Source: Pelobates cultripes (Eukaryota > Chordata > Amphibia > Anura > Pelobatidae). From it: a stretch of 64,000 nt of DNA. Below the pieces are notes generated by a model. That model had not been told where the DNA came from. It did not search any database and saw only the letters and a program-made list of their open reading frames with translations. Made by a program: the position numbers and the translations under genes. The stretch lies in the NCBI GenBank assembly GCA_933207985.1, contig OW240917.1, positions 112,394,427 to 112,458,426 of the forward strand. Direction: 5' to 3'. Positions 54,001 through 63,738 of this stretch are shown in pieces (the first letter of the stretch is position 1; each line of letters begins with the position of its first letter).

Positions 54001-54544
54001 CTTAATGAGGGGAATAATTTAAAACATACAAATCTTATTTTTTTTTTGTCCTCCTGAATACCTCAGAAAACCTCCAGTTTATCTCCAGAATATCTCCAAT
54101 TACACACTTAAAAGCAGCACTCTCCAGAATATCTCCAATTACACACTTAAAAGCAGCACTCTCCAGAATATCTCCAATCACACACTTAGAAGCAGCACTT
54201 AGATGTAGCAACCAAGCTATATTAGCCAAGCTAATGACAACAACCCTTATATTACTCCTAAAATCACCACCCACTAGGAATGTTTAACACCTGGGTAGGC
54301 CTATGCTTATTTACAAACAATAGCTAATTAACCAACAATCAGTAGCAAGTACCTAGCTAATCAAATCAAATGCCTTAACAATTGCCAACAGGAAATCAAA
54401 CCTTGTGCAATCAGTAACCTTTTCCTATAGACGAATCTTACCTGTAACAGCAAAAAAGAAAACTCTTAGCAAAATCTTAGACAGTTAAAGCTTCTGTAAA
54501 ACTCTCCAGAATATCTCCAATCACACACTTAGAAGCAGCATCTC
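54001..54544 (-). repeat. CR1 5' region with 39-bp tandem repeats
   Basis: The 39-bp unit CTCCAGAATATCTCCAATTAC...AGCAGCACT stands three times at 54083-54199 with 1-3 changes, and once more at 54504-54540. Its position upstream of CR1 ORF1 fits a repeated 5' UTR promoter unit. The sequence between the third and fourth copies (54200-54503) is AT-rich and unassigned. Confidence 0.65.
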
Positions 54545-54800
54545 TTGTTGCAAGGTGGCTATCAGTTTTGTGTGTTGGTCAGAGGTTTCCTCCAGCGATC
54601 CAGTTCGACCTGCCAGGCCTTGGATTTCGGTGCAGAGGGAGGCCTACTACGATCTCTCAGATGACTTCTCCCTGAGTGAGGAAGCACTCACCCCACTTGT
54701 CAGAACCGGCAGCACCAAACTCCAAACTCTCCAGATATGGCGCTGGTAACGACTGCAATCCTCAAAACCCTCCTGGTAAACCTCCAAAAGACCTGACAAT
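54545..54800 (-). pseudogene. L1-type ORF1 coiled-coil fragment
   Basis: On the minus strand, in broken frames: LCTEIQGLAGRTGSLEETSDQHTKLIATLQQE, the heptad segment typical of L1/Tx1 ORF1 with an EI-LG-RT-LE pattern. No RRM or RT follows. It is a short orphan fragment. Confidence 0.5.
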
Positions 54801-56142
54801 CGGACATGGCCCTTCTTGCTTTTTTGGGGGGGGCGCATGCACTGTGGTATTTTTGTCCTAATGGTATTTTTTTAACGAATTTCATCTGAAAATGAATGGT
54901 TTACAGATGAAAATTCGAAATAAACTAATTAAATTTTTATTTAGTATGAATTCATTCGTACAAAACAAAAATTTCACTGGTGCACATGTCTATAGTTTTT
55001 CTTTGGAATAGTAAAGGTACACGCTATGCACCAAAAAAGCTTTTGGTTACTGAAGTAGCTCTGGTGCATATATCATGCCCTTGCAGTCTCACTGCTTAAT
55101 TCTCTGCCATTTTCTACGTGCTTAGAGTATCCATTTAATTATGTATGTGGGAAAAGCTAAAATAGTTATTTATGCCATGGACAGTAATCAGGAAACTAGT
55201 AACCATAAGAATGACCCCAGCAATACAGTTACAGCCGCTATTAGTACAGATTTTATGCCCAACATTTACAAAATATCCGCTCCTAATATTGGATAAAAAT
55301 ATAAAAAACTGAGATTGTACATATTTAACATTGTGCTTGTGATTAACTAAGTGGGTGAGTGGCAAATACTGACTAGAACTTAATTGACTCCTAAATACTA
55401 ATTTGCTTGTTTCTTTGTTTTGTTTCTTTATTTATTTTTTTATAATTTTTAGTGTGCTTTCCTGGATGTTTAGCAATATTACATACAACACAGGTAACTT
55501 CTCATATAATCAATCGTACAGAATATCCCTAAATCTCTATATGAACTTCTATTTAGCGTGATAAGATATTGTACAATAAATGGATAATTACAATTAAATT
55601 AAATGAAAAAAAATCGCTGCTTTCTTTCTATATTGCAGGATATGTCTTTCCTATATCATTTTATTTTAAAAGCTTACTGTCAAACATATATTAAGTAGAT
55701 TTCAGAATAGATTACATTATTTTGACTTGAAAATACAATAATGATTTATGAAAATGTGCTACTCAAAAACTGAGATAGATCAAACAGTTCTATTAAATGG
55801 TTTCAGACCTGAAGTATTTCAATTTAATTTCATAATTAATTTGCAAATTTTTAACATAGACAGCTTTCAATGCCCAGTGGAAATATTTTTTCATAATTTT
55901 GGCTGTTATTATACATTACAATGACAAGCTGAGTGTGACTATCAGAAGATCATCCAAATCTCTCCGAAGTGTTTGAAATATATTTTACGAACTAATAAAT
56001 ATTTAATGTGTTGATATAAATATTATAAGTTTTATTCAGATTACTTCCAGAACACTGAAATTGAGAAGCCATACCTAGGCCTATAATATCACAGACTTTC
56101 ATTGTATAGGAATGGAGACCACATCTGGTTCACTTTAGGAGT
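54801..56142. other. No recognisable feature
   Basis: AT-rich DNA. A pair of 11-bp inverted words (ACGAATTTCATCTGAAAATG...CAGATGAAAATTCG, ~54874-54920) is the only local structure noted. Confidence 0.4.
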
Positions 56143-56773
56143 GTCAGGATTACTGTTTGATCCAGCACGTAGAACTGTACAGCACGTATGACAAATAAGT
56201 AACGTATTACCGGTCCTTAGAATGGCCGGATTTAACATACAAAGAATAGTCAAAAATACTAGCCGAGGTCAGGGAACACAGAAAGGGACACAGCGATGAG
56301 GAAAGCCAGGAGTCAGGATACCAGAATATAGAGAAGTCAATAAACAAAGCCAAAGTCAAAACCAGGTAGAAAACTATAAACAGGAACGCGCTCTCAGACA
56401 ACCACAAGGGAAACCACGACAGGGCACTGAGCAGGCTGAGAACTGGGCCTAAATACCCCTCCTTTAGTTCTGATAGGCTGTAACCGGCCTTTGACCCCAA
56501 AGTCAGTTACCAGGTTTCATTTGCATAATTGCTGCTCAGCATTAACCCTTCTGTGGATTAGGTTGCTGCTCGGCACAACTTTTCCTGTGTGGACAGTAAA
56601 TGTCATTAATCACTTTTCTCTAAGCGGATGAATACATGACACCAGGTTTCATTTGCACAATTACTGCTCAGCATTAACCCTTCTGTGGATTAGGTTGCTG
56701 CTCGGCACAACTTTTCCTGTGTGGACAGTAAATGTCATTAACCACATTTCTATAAGCGGATGAATATGTGACA
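56143..56773 (+). mobile_element. Non-autonomous TGTCA-ended repeat, copy 3 (longest)
   Basis: It starts GTGTCAGGATTACTG and ends GATGAATATGTGACA; the reverse complement matches 24375-24885 and the first half matches 37222-37605. Its right portion is a tandem duplication of ~129 bp (about 56512-56643 and 56643-56773), each with ACCAGGTTTCATTTGCA and CTTTTCCTGTGTGGACAGTAAATG, differing at a few bases. No protein is encoded. Confidence 0.65.
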
Positions 56774-57246
56774 AGGAGTGATGGTTGAAGGGCCTGTTTA
56801 TAGTAACCTTTGACCTAAGCTTTGCAAGATAGACTCCCTGGGATGTCTCACATTTCTAAAGGCATTCATTCAGTCACGTATATAGAAGTTCTTTGTGTTC
56901 TTTGTCTTACATATCTTACCGGCAAATATAACGCTTTAATCATAGATTTCAAATGATGCTAAGTAACTCCCCTCTTTCTAAGATAGCCACTTATTTTAAA
57001 GTAAGGCAATCTTATGTATACGCCCCTCTGTAACTGAATTTTAAACCTATAAAACTGATTGGAGCTGAGAATTTGTGGCCAATACCTTTAACATCAAAAA
57101 TGGATAACATCTGGAACATTGCTCTGTATTGGACAAAGACTGTTAATGACATATGTTATTACGGGATGATGTGTATATTGAAATAAATATACGGTTTTAA
57201 CTGCAAGATACTTGATTCAATTTATTAAGAAAACTGGGATGTGACA
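56768..57246 (+). mobile_element. Candidate solo LTR
   Basis: From TGTGACAAGGAGTG to GGGATGTGACA, with CCTATAAAACTGATTGGAGC near 57046 and TGAAATAAATATAC near 57178, followed by ~60 bp. This has the order of LTR promoter and poly-A signals and TG...CA ends. No convincing target duplication is seen, and the left end overlaps the preceding repeat. Confidence 0.4.
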
Positions 57247-57478
57247 AACAAACATCTCAAGGAATGCCAATTTCCTACAGTGTTTTTAGTTTATAGCGAG
57301 TTTAGTACATTTTTCAAATAGTTTAGTTAAATTAGTCAATATTATATTTAGTGAATCTAAAGTACACCATGCCTAAACTGTATTTATTTCTAATGTGACA
57401 TTTATTAAAAAAATATATATATTAAAAAGTAAACACACTTGAAAGCAATCTTCAAATTTAATTAAAGAGTTTAAATGA
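57247..57478. other. No recognisable feature
   Basis: AT-rich stretch before the TTAA-ended MITE half. Confidence 0.4.
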
Positions 57479-57650
57479 ATTAACCCCTTCAGACGGAGGG
57501 CGTACTATAACGCCCTATATTAGGCGGCTCTAAACGCCACCGGTTTTTGCCTACTTACCCGGTGGATCCTGCCTCCTCAGCCCCCCCAGCCATGTGAGAG
57601 TGAGGTCCTTGCGAGGACCTCACAATCACATGGCCGGTATAGCTGGCTGC
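57479..57650. mobile_element. Left half of a TTAA-ended MITE, cut by PLE
   Basis: It begins TTAACCCCTTCAGACG like the MITE at 20101. Near its right edge CCATGTGA..GTGAGGTCCT and AGGACCTCAC..TCACATGG form a ~20-bp-arm hairpin around 57592-57635, probably the element centre. The expected right TIR is missing: PLE tail sequence begins at ~57651. Confidence 0.55.
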
Positions 57651-59720
57651 AGCATGCAGGATGCGTTCCACTTCAAATGTTGTCTGTCTTTTCCTATTCT
57701 CCTGTATAAATGGAACGCAAAATATGCGTTCCAAGTCTTCTTTTCGTCCCAGACATATTTCTGCATATTTTTATGTATACATAGAACGCAGAATATGCGT
57801 TCTATAACTCTTCATTGTCCCACAAAGGTGTCTCATAAAGTAGAAAAAAAACATATATCAAACATAGTTATATGAGATTTCTTTTTTACATACATATCAT
57901 ATATTCGATGTGCATATTAAGTCCCAATATTTAAAGTGATGGTGCTGATTATATAAAACAAGTGAATTACTTCATTGCATATAAAGTGACCATGCATGTG
58001 TTGTTATAATGTATGTGTAAATAAATGAATAAATTAATATTTTAAAAGAAACAGGAATATAGTCAGATAATTAATTATCCCTCCTTCCCCCTCTTTCGAT
58101 AGTATATAGGTTAAAATTCTAAAAGGATATTAATTGAAATCTTAATAAATAGTTATAAAATAATTAAAACTAAAAATATAATAATGTAAATGTTTATATC
58201 TTTTTATAGGAAATGACATAGTTCAAAATCTTGATTGAGCCCATATGGAATCAATGTTTTAAAATTGTAGATGCATTTCATCTCTTCTTCCCCTATTTTT
58301 CTATTAAAATCTCCCCCTCTCCAATCTCTATGTACCGCTTTAATTGCACAAAAAAACATATCTCTCGGATCTTTATTATGGTGGATTTTAAAATGATTCG
58401 AAACGCTATGTGTTTCTAATCCTTTTTTTATATTCCTCACATGTTCCTCAACCCTTATGTGTACATTTCTAATTGTTCTTCCCACGTATATGAGATTGCA
58501 GGGACATTTCAAGATATAAATAACATTTTTAGAGAAACATGTTAATTGATTCCTTATTGTAAATATTTTATCTTTCTGATATTGAAAGGAGGTAGTATGT
58601 CTTTTCTTTTGGTTTGTTTCCCTACATGCTAGACACAAACCACATCCATAAAAGCCCTTATTTTTATTTAAAAAATGTTCGGTTTGTTTAGTGGTAAAGC
58701 TACTTTTAACGACTCTTTGCTTTAAATTTTTACACCCTCTATATACTACCATTGGTTTGGGAGGCAAGATCTGTTTTAAAATTGGATCTTCCTGTAATAT
58801 AGGCCAATATTTATGGATAATTTTCTTTATCTTTATATTGTTCCCACTATAATTGCATATAAAGGGAATTTTTGGTTCACTATTATTCCTCAAATTTCTT
58901 TTCTTTTTGGATGTGTTCCCTTTGTATTGTCTAAATTCTCTACGTTGATAATCAACTTTTGGATATTTTACTACCTCACTGTACGTTCTGTTGTCATATG
59001 GATAATTTCCTCTGGGTCTTTCTCTCATATTTCTCAATTTATTAATTTCTATTGGTTTTTCATAACTCCTGTTTCTAATAGTGGTTCGCTGTTCATAAGA
59101 ATTTATTCTTTTTGATCTTGTTTCCCTATTGTTATGTTGAAAATATGGCTTTTGAGTCTCATTCTTTTTATTAAAATTTCTTACATTTCCTAATTTGTAA
59201 TCATTTACGTCTCTTAAATATTTTTTCTTTTTAATCTCTATAACATCTTTTTCTACCTTTTCTACTTTTTTTGTAATTTCTATAATTATTGAATTAAACA
59301 TTTCTGGACTAGTGGTATTACTTAATTTATCCTTCCATTTTTTAATGTCCATATCAATGCTTTGTAGGTGTTCTTCTCGTCTGGATACAATGTACCCCAT
59401 CGCACTAAACGAGAACCCATCTAGCATTTTATTCCATCCATCTATAAAATATGGATCTTCTCTATCAAATGCTGGATCTTTATAGAACCTTAGGCCTCTT
59501 GGTGTTATTTTCTCTCTAACATATTTCTTAAGAGTAGCAATCTCCCATTTGGCTTTCATTTCTTTTACCAAGGCTCGTTCTAAATTTTTACTGCACATAT
59601 TGTTATCTTCATATATTTCTTTTGGTATAATATCGTTATTTCCAAAAACTGAGTCTATATTGGCAGTCAGATAATTTCTATTTTCTGTTATTGCCATAAT
59701 TAGTCACTTAAATGTTATGT
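57651..59720 (-). mobile_element. Penelope-like copy A, RT-deleted
   Basis: On the minus strand: N-terminal-plus-endonuclease ORF (58204-59697), then a 3' UTR of ~550 bp that is nearly identical to 60466-60990 of copy B apart from a ~62-bp segment present here (~58047-58100) and missing in B. The element ends inside a GGAACGCAGGATGCGTTCC-type palindrome. It follows copy B head to tail, sharing the pseudo-LTR at 59721-60480. Confidence 0.85.
58204..59697 (-). CDS. RT-less Penelope-like protein: N-terminal region fused to GIY-YIG endonuclease
   Basis: 497 codons, open throughout. Residues 1-257 are a charged N-terminal region with a heptad-like stretch at ~105-160 and an Arg/Asn/Tyr-rich segment at ~165-257. 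At 257/258 (REFRQ then YKGNT) the entire RT is missing: in copy B the N-terminal part continues with PPRVERR and YKGNT follows RT sequence. Residues 258-497 hold a Cys cluster (GCGLCLAC, ~355), the GIY-YIG core VIYILKCPC-LIYVGRT (~392-408) with the conserved downstream Arg/Glu/His residues, and the WRGGDFNRKIG and GLNQDFEL end block. PLE endonucleases cut DNA for target-primed reverse transcription. Without RT this could at best act in trans. The stop matches those of other copies. Confidence 0.8.
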   Translation of the reverse strand: MAITENRNYLTANIDSVFGNNDIIPKEIYEDNNMCSKNLERALVKEMKAKWEIATLKKYVREKITPRGLRFYKDPAFDREDPYFIDGWNKMLDGFSFSAMGYIVSRREEHLQSIDMDIKKWKDKLSNTTSPEMFNSIIIEITKKVEKVEKDVIEIKKKKYLRDVNDYKLGNVRNFNKKNETQKPYFQHNNRETRSKRINSYEQRTTIRNRSYEKPIEINKLRNMRERPRGNYPYDNRTYSEVVKYPKVDYQRREFRQYKGNTSKKKRNLRNNSEPKIPFICNYSGNNIKIKKIIHKYWPILQEDPILKQILPPKPMVVYRGCKNLKQRVVKSSFTTKQTEHFLNKNKGFYGCGLCLACRETNQKKRHTTSFQYQKDKIFTIRNQLTCFSKNVIYILKCPCNLIYVGRTIRNVHIRVEEHVRNIKKGLETHSVSNHFKIHHNKDPRDMFFCAIKAVHRDWRGGDFNRKIGEEEMKCIYNFKTLIPYGLNQDFELCHFL

Positions 59721-60480
59721 CAGGGGATAGGGAGTAGCTTTATAAATAAAGAAATACTCCCAACAATGTACACAACAAATACAGACAACACAGTAAGTGA
59801 CTCCAGTAGCTCAAACACCCGTGTGGTATCCCCTATACCAACAACAAAATACATACAATGTAAACACAATGGATGGAGCTATTCAAAAACGTTCTTCTTC
59901 TTAATATAATGCTGCAGAAACAGAAAAGTGCATACAATAGTGCAGACAATTTACAATAAATATAAAAGCAATATTTACAAGGAAACACTCACAAAATCAG
60001 AGCCAATTGGAACCTGGCTCTGGTATAGATGGCTTCAGGATCTATTCCAGGGTGATCCTGGCCCTTCTGTAATTGATGGAGCTGTTTCCGGATGAATGGA
60101 GAAGAATCCAAAGGGTTGGAATAAATGAACAAATTTATTGAACAAAATTGATATAACTAAAACATAAAAACCATCAAGGATAAAATAATAAGTGAGCCAA
60201 AACGCGTTTCGCCTATTGTGGCTTCCTCAGTCAGCTCTCACAACCACTGTCCAGACAATGTTCTTTTATACCTCTTTAGTCTATTAAAATTCGCGGCTAA
60301 ATTCCCTTTGGAACGCAAGCGTGCGTTCCACACCTTCATTACCATATTCCCAACCTCGTGGATGCGGTGACATCACTTCCGGGTTCCGTTCCAAGTGGGG
60401 ACGTGTATTTCCGGTCACGTGAATACGATATCGTCACTTCCGGGTTTCATCCTAAGTGGAACGCAGGATGCGTTCCACTT
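59721..60480 (-). repeat. Penelope pseudo-LTR shared by copies A and B
   Basis: It lies between copy B's 3' end and copy A's ORF start and contains the hammerhead (60192-60241). Palindromic GGAACGCA...TGCGTTCC modules lie at 60309-60330 and 60454-60480, and two more in the adjoining 3' UTR. This head-to-tail sharing is typical of PLE tandem arrays. Confidence 0.7.
60192..60241 (-). ncRNA. Hammerhead ribozyme (PLE type)
   Basis: On the minus strand 5' to 3': GTGAG stem I strand (60237-60241), internal loop, CTGAGGA core (60224-60230), stem II GCC-acaata-GGC, GAAA core (60207-60210), ACGCGT (60202-60207) as a very short stem III, and CTCAC closing stem I (60192-60196). Both universally conserved boxes are intact. 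ACGCGT is self-complementary, the design known from small PLE hammerheads that cleave as dimers. The predicted cut is just after the ACGCGTT. It lies ~500 nt upstream of copy A's ORF. Confidence 0.8.
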
Positions 60481-60999
60481 CAAATGTTGTCTGTCTTTTC
60501 CTATTCTCCTGTATAAATGGAACGCAAAATATGCGTTCCAAGTCTTCTTTTCGTCCCAGACATATTTCTGCATATTTTTATGTATACATAGAACGCAGAA
60601 TATGCGTTCTATAACTCTTCATTGTCCCACAAAGGTGTCTCATAAAGTAGAAAAAAAACATATATCAAACATAGTTATATGAGATTTCTTTTTTACATAC
60701 ATATCATATATTCGATGTGCATATTAAGTCCCAATATTTAAAGTGATGGTGCTGATTATATAAAACAAGTGAATTACTTCATTGCATATAAAGTGACCAT
60801 GCATGTGTTGTTATAATGTATGTGTAAATAAATGAATAAATTAATATTTTAAAAGATAGTATATAGGTTAAAATTCTAAAAGGATATTAATTGAAATCTT
60901 AATAAATAGTTATAAAATAATTAAAACTAAAAATATAATAATGTAAATGTTTATATCTTTTTATAGGAAATGACATAGTTCAAAATCTTGATTGAGCCC

Positions 61000-61795
61000 A
61001 TATGGAATCAATGTTTTAAAATTGTAGATGCATTTCATCTCTTCTTCCCCTATTTTTCTATTAAAATCTCCCCCTCTCCAATCTCTATGTAATCTCTATG
61101 TACCGCTTTAATTGCACAAAAAAACATATCTCTCGGATCTTTATTATGGTGGATTTTAAAATGATTCGAAACGCTATGTGTTTCTAATCCTTTTTTTATA
61201 TTCCTCACATGTTCCTCAACCCTTATGTGTACATTTCTAATTGTTCTTCCCACGTATATGAGATTGCAGGGACATTTCAAGATATAAATAACATTTTTAG
61301 AGAAACATGTTAATTGATTCCTTATTGTAAATATTTTATCTTTCTGATATTGAAAGGAGGTAGTATGTCTTTTCTTTTGGTTTGTTTCCCTACATGCTAG
61401 ACACAAACCCCATCCATAAAAGCCCTTATTTTTATTTAAAAAATGTTCGGTTTGTTTAGTGGTAAAGCTACTTTTAACGACTCTTTGCTTTAAATTTTTA
61501 CACCCTCTATATACTACCATTGGTTTGGGAGGCAAGATCTGTTTTAAAATTGGATCTTCCTGTAATATAGGCCAATATTTATGGATAATTTTCTTTATCT
61601 TTATATTGTTCCCACTATAATTGCATATAAAGGGAATTTTTGGTTCACTATTATTCCTCAAATTTCTTTTCTTTTTGGATGTGTTCCCTTTGTATTCAAT
61701 AAGTTCTTTTCTCTTCATTAATTTTACATCTTCCATGCAGGTGGTTAAGTCTATGGGATTATATCCTTTTTCTATAAATTGTTCTTTTATTCTTT
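61000..61795 (-). pseudogene. PLE copy B endonuclease region, frameshifted near its end
   Basis: From the gap edge the frame is open (KGYNPIDLTTCMEDVK) through GWGLCLAC (first Cys of copy A's cluster changed to Trp) and the GIY-YIG core VIYILKCPC-LIYVGRT. An exact 11-bp duplication ATCTCTATGTA (61081-61091, 61092-61102) shifts the frame after AVHRD, replacing the conserved WRGGDF end and stopping at 61050. Confidence 0.8.
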
Positions 61796-62175
61796 NNNNN
61801 NNNNNNNNNNNNNNNNNNNNNNNNNNNNNNNNNNNNNNNNNNNNNNNNNNNNNNNNNNNNNNNNNNNNNNNNNNNNNNNNNNNNNNNNNNNNNNNNNNNN
61901 NNNNNNNNNNNNNNNNNNNNNNNNNNNNNNNNNNNNNNNNNNNNNNNNNNNNNNNNNNNNNNNNNNNNNNNNNNNNNNNNNNNNNNNNNNNNNNNNNNNN
62001 NNNNNNNNNNNNNNNNNNNNNNNNNNNNNNNNNNNNNNNNNNNNNNNNNNNNNNNNNNNNNNNNNNNNNNNNNNNNNNNNNNNNNNNNNNNNNNNNNNNN
62101 NNNNNNNNNNNNNNNNNNNNNNNNNNNNNNNNNNNNNNNNNNNNNNNNNNNNNNNNNNNNNNNNNNNNNNNNNNN
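61796..62175. other. Assembly gap (380 N)
   Basis: Undetermined bases within the PLE RT/endonuclease junction. The length is probably nominal, so no reading-frame conclusion can be drawn across it. Confidence 0.99.
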
Positions 62176-63470
62176 CTAAATCTAAAAAATCAATATGGTT
62201 ATTACTATATGTAGAGGTTAAAATGATTCCCCACTCATTATGGTTTAAATCCTCTAAAAACTTATTAAGCTGTATTTCACCATCTTTCCAAATAAAAAAG
62301 ATATCATCGATATAACGGCGATAGGACACCAAGCTCGCAGATTGTGTATTATTGGCAATCACTGTTTCCTCCCAATATGCCATGAATAAATTAGCATAGC
62401 TTGGTGCGAACTTGGTGCCCATCGCCGTTCCGGTAATTTGTAGAAAAAAAGAATCTTTAAACCAAAAATAATTATTGGTTAAAATAAGTAAAATACCTTC
62501 CACTATAAAATCTATTTGTATCTCTTTAAAATCAGATTTATTTAAAAAATATTTAATAGCCTCTATCCCCAAATGGTGCGGTATTATGCTATACAGAGAG
62601 CTTACATCACAAGTTACTAACAAGTAATTATCTTGCCATTCCATTTCCTCTAGTGTTTGGAGCATATGGATAGTGTCTTTTAAATAAGACGGATTTTTTA
62701 TAACAATCGGTTGTAATAATCTATCTATATACTCCGAAACCCTCGAGGAGATGGAGTCTATCCCTGAGATAATCGTTCTCCCTGGAGGGTTTTCTTTATT
62801 TTTGTGAACTTTAGGTAAATAATAAAAAACAGGTGTTTTTGGATATGCTATAGATAAGTATTTTTTCTCTTCCTCAGTTAGAATTCCTAATGTGGTACCT
62901 TTAATAATGTAATTTTTAAATTTCTCTTGTATATTTTGACTTGGATTACTATTTATCTTCTTATATGTATTAGTATCTAATAAGATCCTTTCTGCTTCTG
63001 TGACATAACTTTCTGTATTTAAAACTACAACTCCTCCTCCTTTATCCGCAGGTTTAATGATGACACTTTCATCATTCCTTAGATTATCAATAGCTTTAAA
63101 TTCTCGTATAGTCATATTCTTTTGAAATTTATTCAATCTTTTAATTTTTTGTGCATCTCTCATTATCATCTTTTCAAATGTTTTCATTTCATCTGAAATT
63201 AGAAACTTGGGAAAAAATTGGGATTTAGGTTTAAGTTCTGTATGTATGTATTCAGATTCTTTTTCAGTGACATAATTAGATGGTTTGTTATAAAAAAACT
63301 TCTTTAAAGATAATTGTCTAATAAATTTTTGGATATCAATAAAAAAATCAAATTCATTAACATCTGAAGTGGGAGCAAATTTTAAACCCTTTGTTAGAAT
63401 ATTAATTTGTTCCTCTTTAAGTGGAGACCCTGTTAGATTAAAAATCCCTTCTGTATTCAGTTTCTGCCCC
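62176..63470 (-). CDS. Penelope-like reverse transcriptase (partial by gap)
   Basis: First in-frame ATG at 63185-63187, but the same frame is open back to ~63460 (ILTKGLKFAPTSDVNEFDFF, LSLKKFFYNKP). Then KPADKGGGVVVLN, LPKVHKNKENPPGRTIISG, LVTCDVSSLYSIIPH (catalytic region A with Asp), GTAMGTKFAPSYANLFM, RYIDDIFFIW (catalytic YIDD) and HIDFLDL at the gap edge. All RT blocks are present in order and uninterrupted. PLE RTs resemble telomerase RT and prime on nicked target DNA. Confidence 0.85.
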
Positions 63471-63738
63471 TCTTTTCTCTGCCCCGTATTTCTTCTTCCT
63501 CTTCTTCTCCTATTTCCCCTTCTTCTGATATTCTTGACCGTTTCCCTAGGGTCTCCCCTAACTGTTGGGATCGTTTGCGATGGTGTTGGAATGGGTCTTG
63601 TCGAAAAAAAGTATCCTGATCTTGATTTTCTAATCCATTGAATCTATTCGTAAGAGGTATTTCATTAGGGTTATTGGATTGAAAATTCCTTCTTTCCACT
63701 CTAGGTGGTTGTCTAAATTCTCTACGTTGATAATCAAT
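63457..63738 (-). pseudogene. PLE copy B N-terminal region (partial)
   Basis: YQRREFRQPPRVERRNFQSNN then NRFNGLENQDQD, KRSRISEEGEIGEEEEE. The frame differs by one from the RT frame that follows, implying a 1- or 2-base indel in the Glu/Arg-rich stretch near 63460-63480. It stops short at 63738, where the sequence flips orientation. Confidence 0.7.

Larger units (their letters stand above)
60481..63738 (-). mobile_element. Penelope-like copy B, with RT and GIY-YIG, across an assembly gap
   Basis: Order on the minus strand: partial N-terminal region (63457-63738), RT (63470-62176), gap, RT end and endonuclease (61795-61000), 3' UTR (60990-60481). At 63738 it is joined to inverted PLE sequence, so its own 5' pseudo-LTR is missing. 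The frame is damaged twice, near 63460-63480 and at 61081-61102. Confidence 0.85.
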
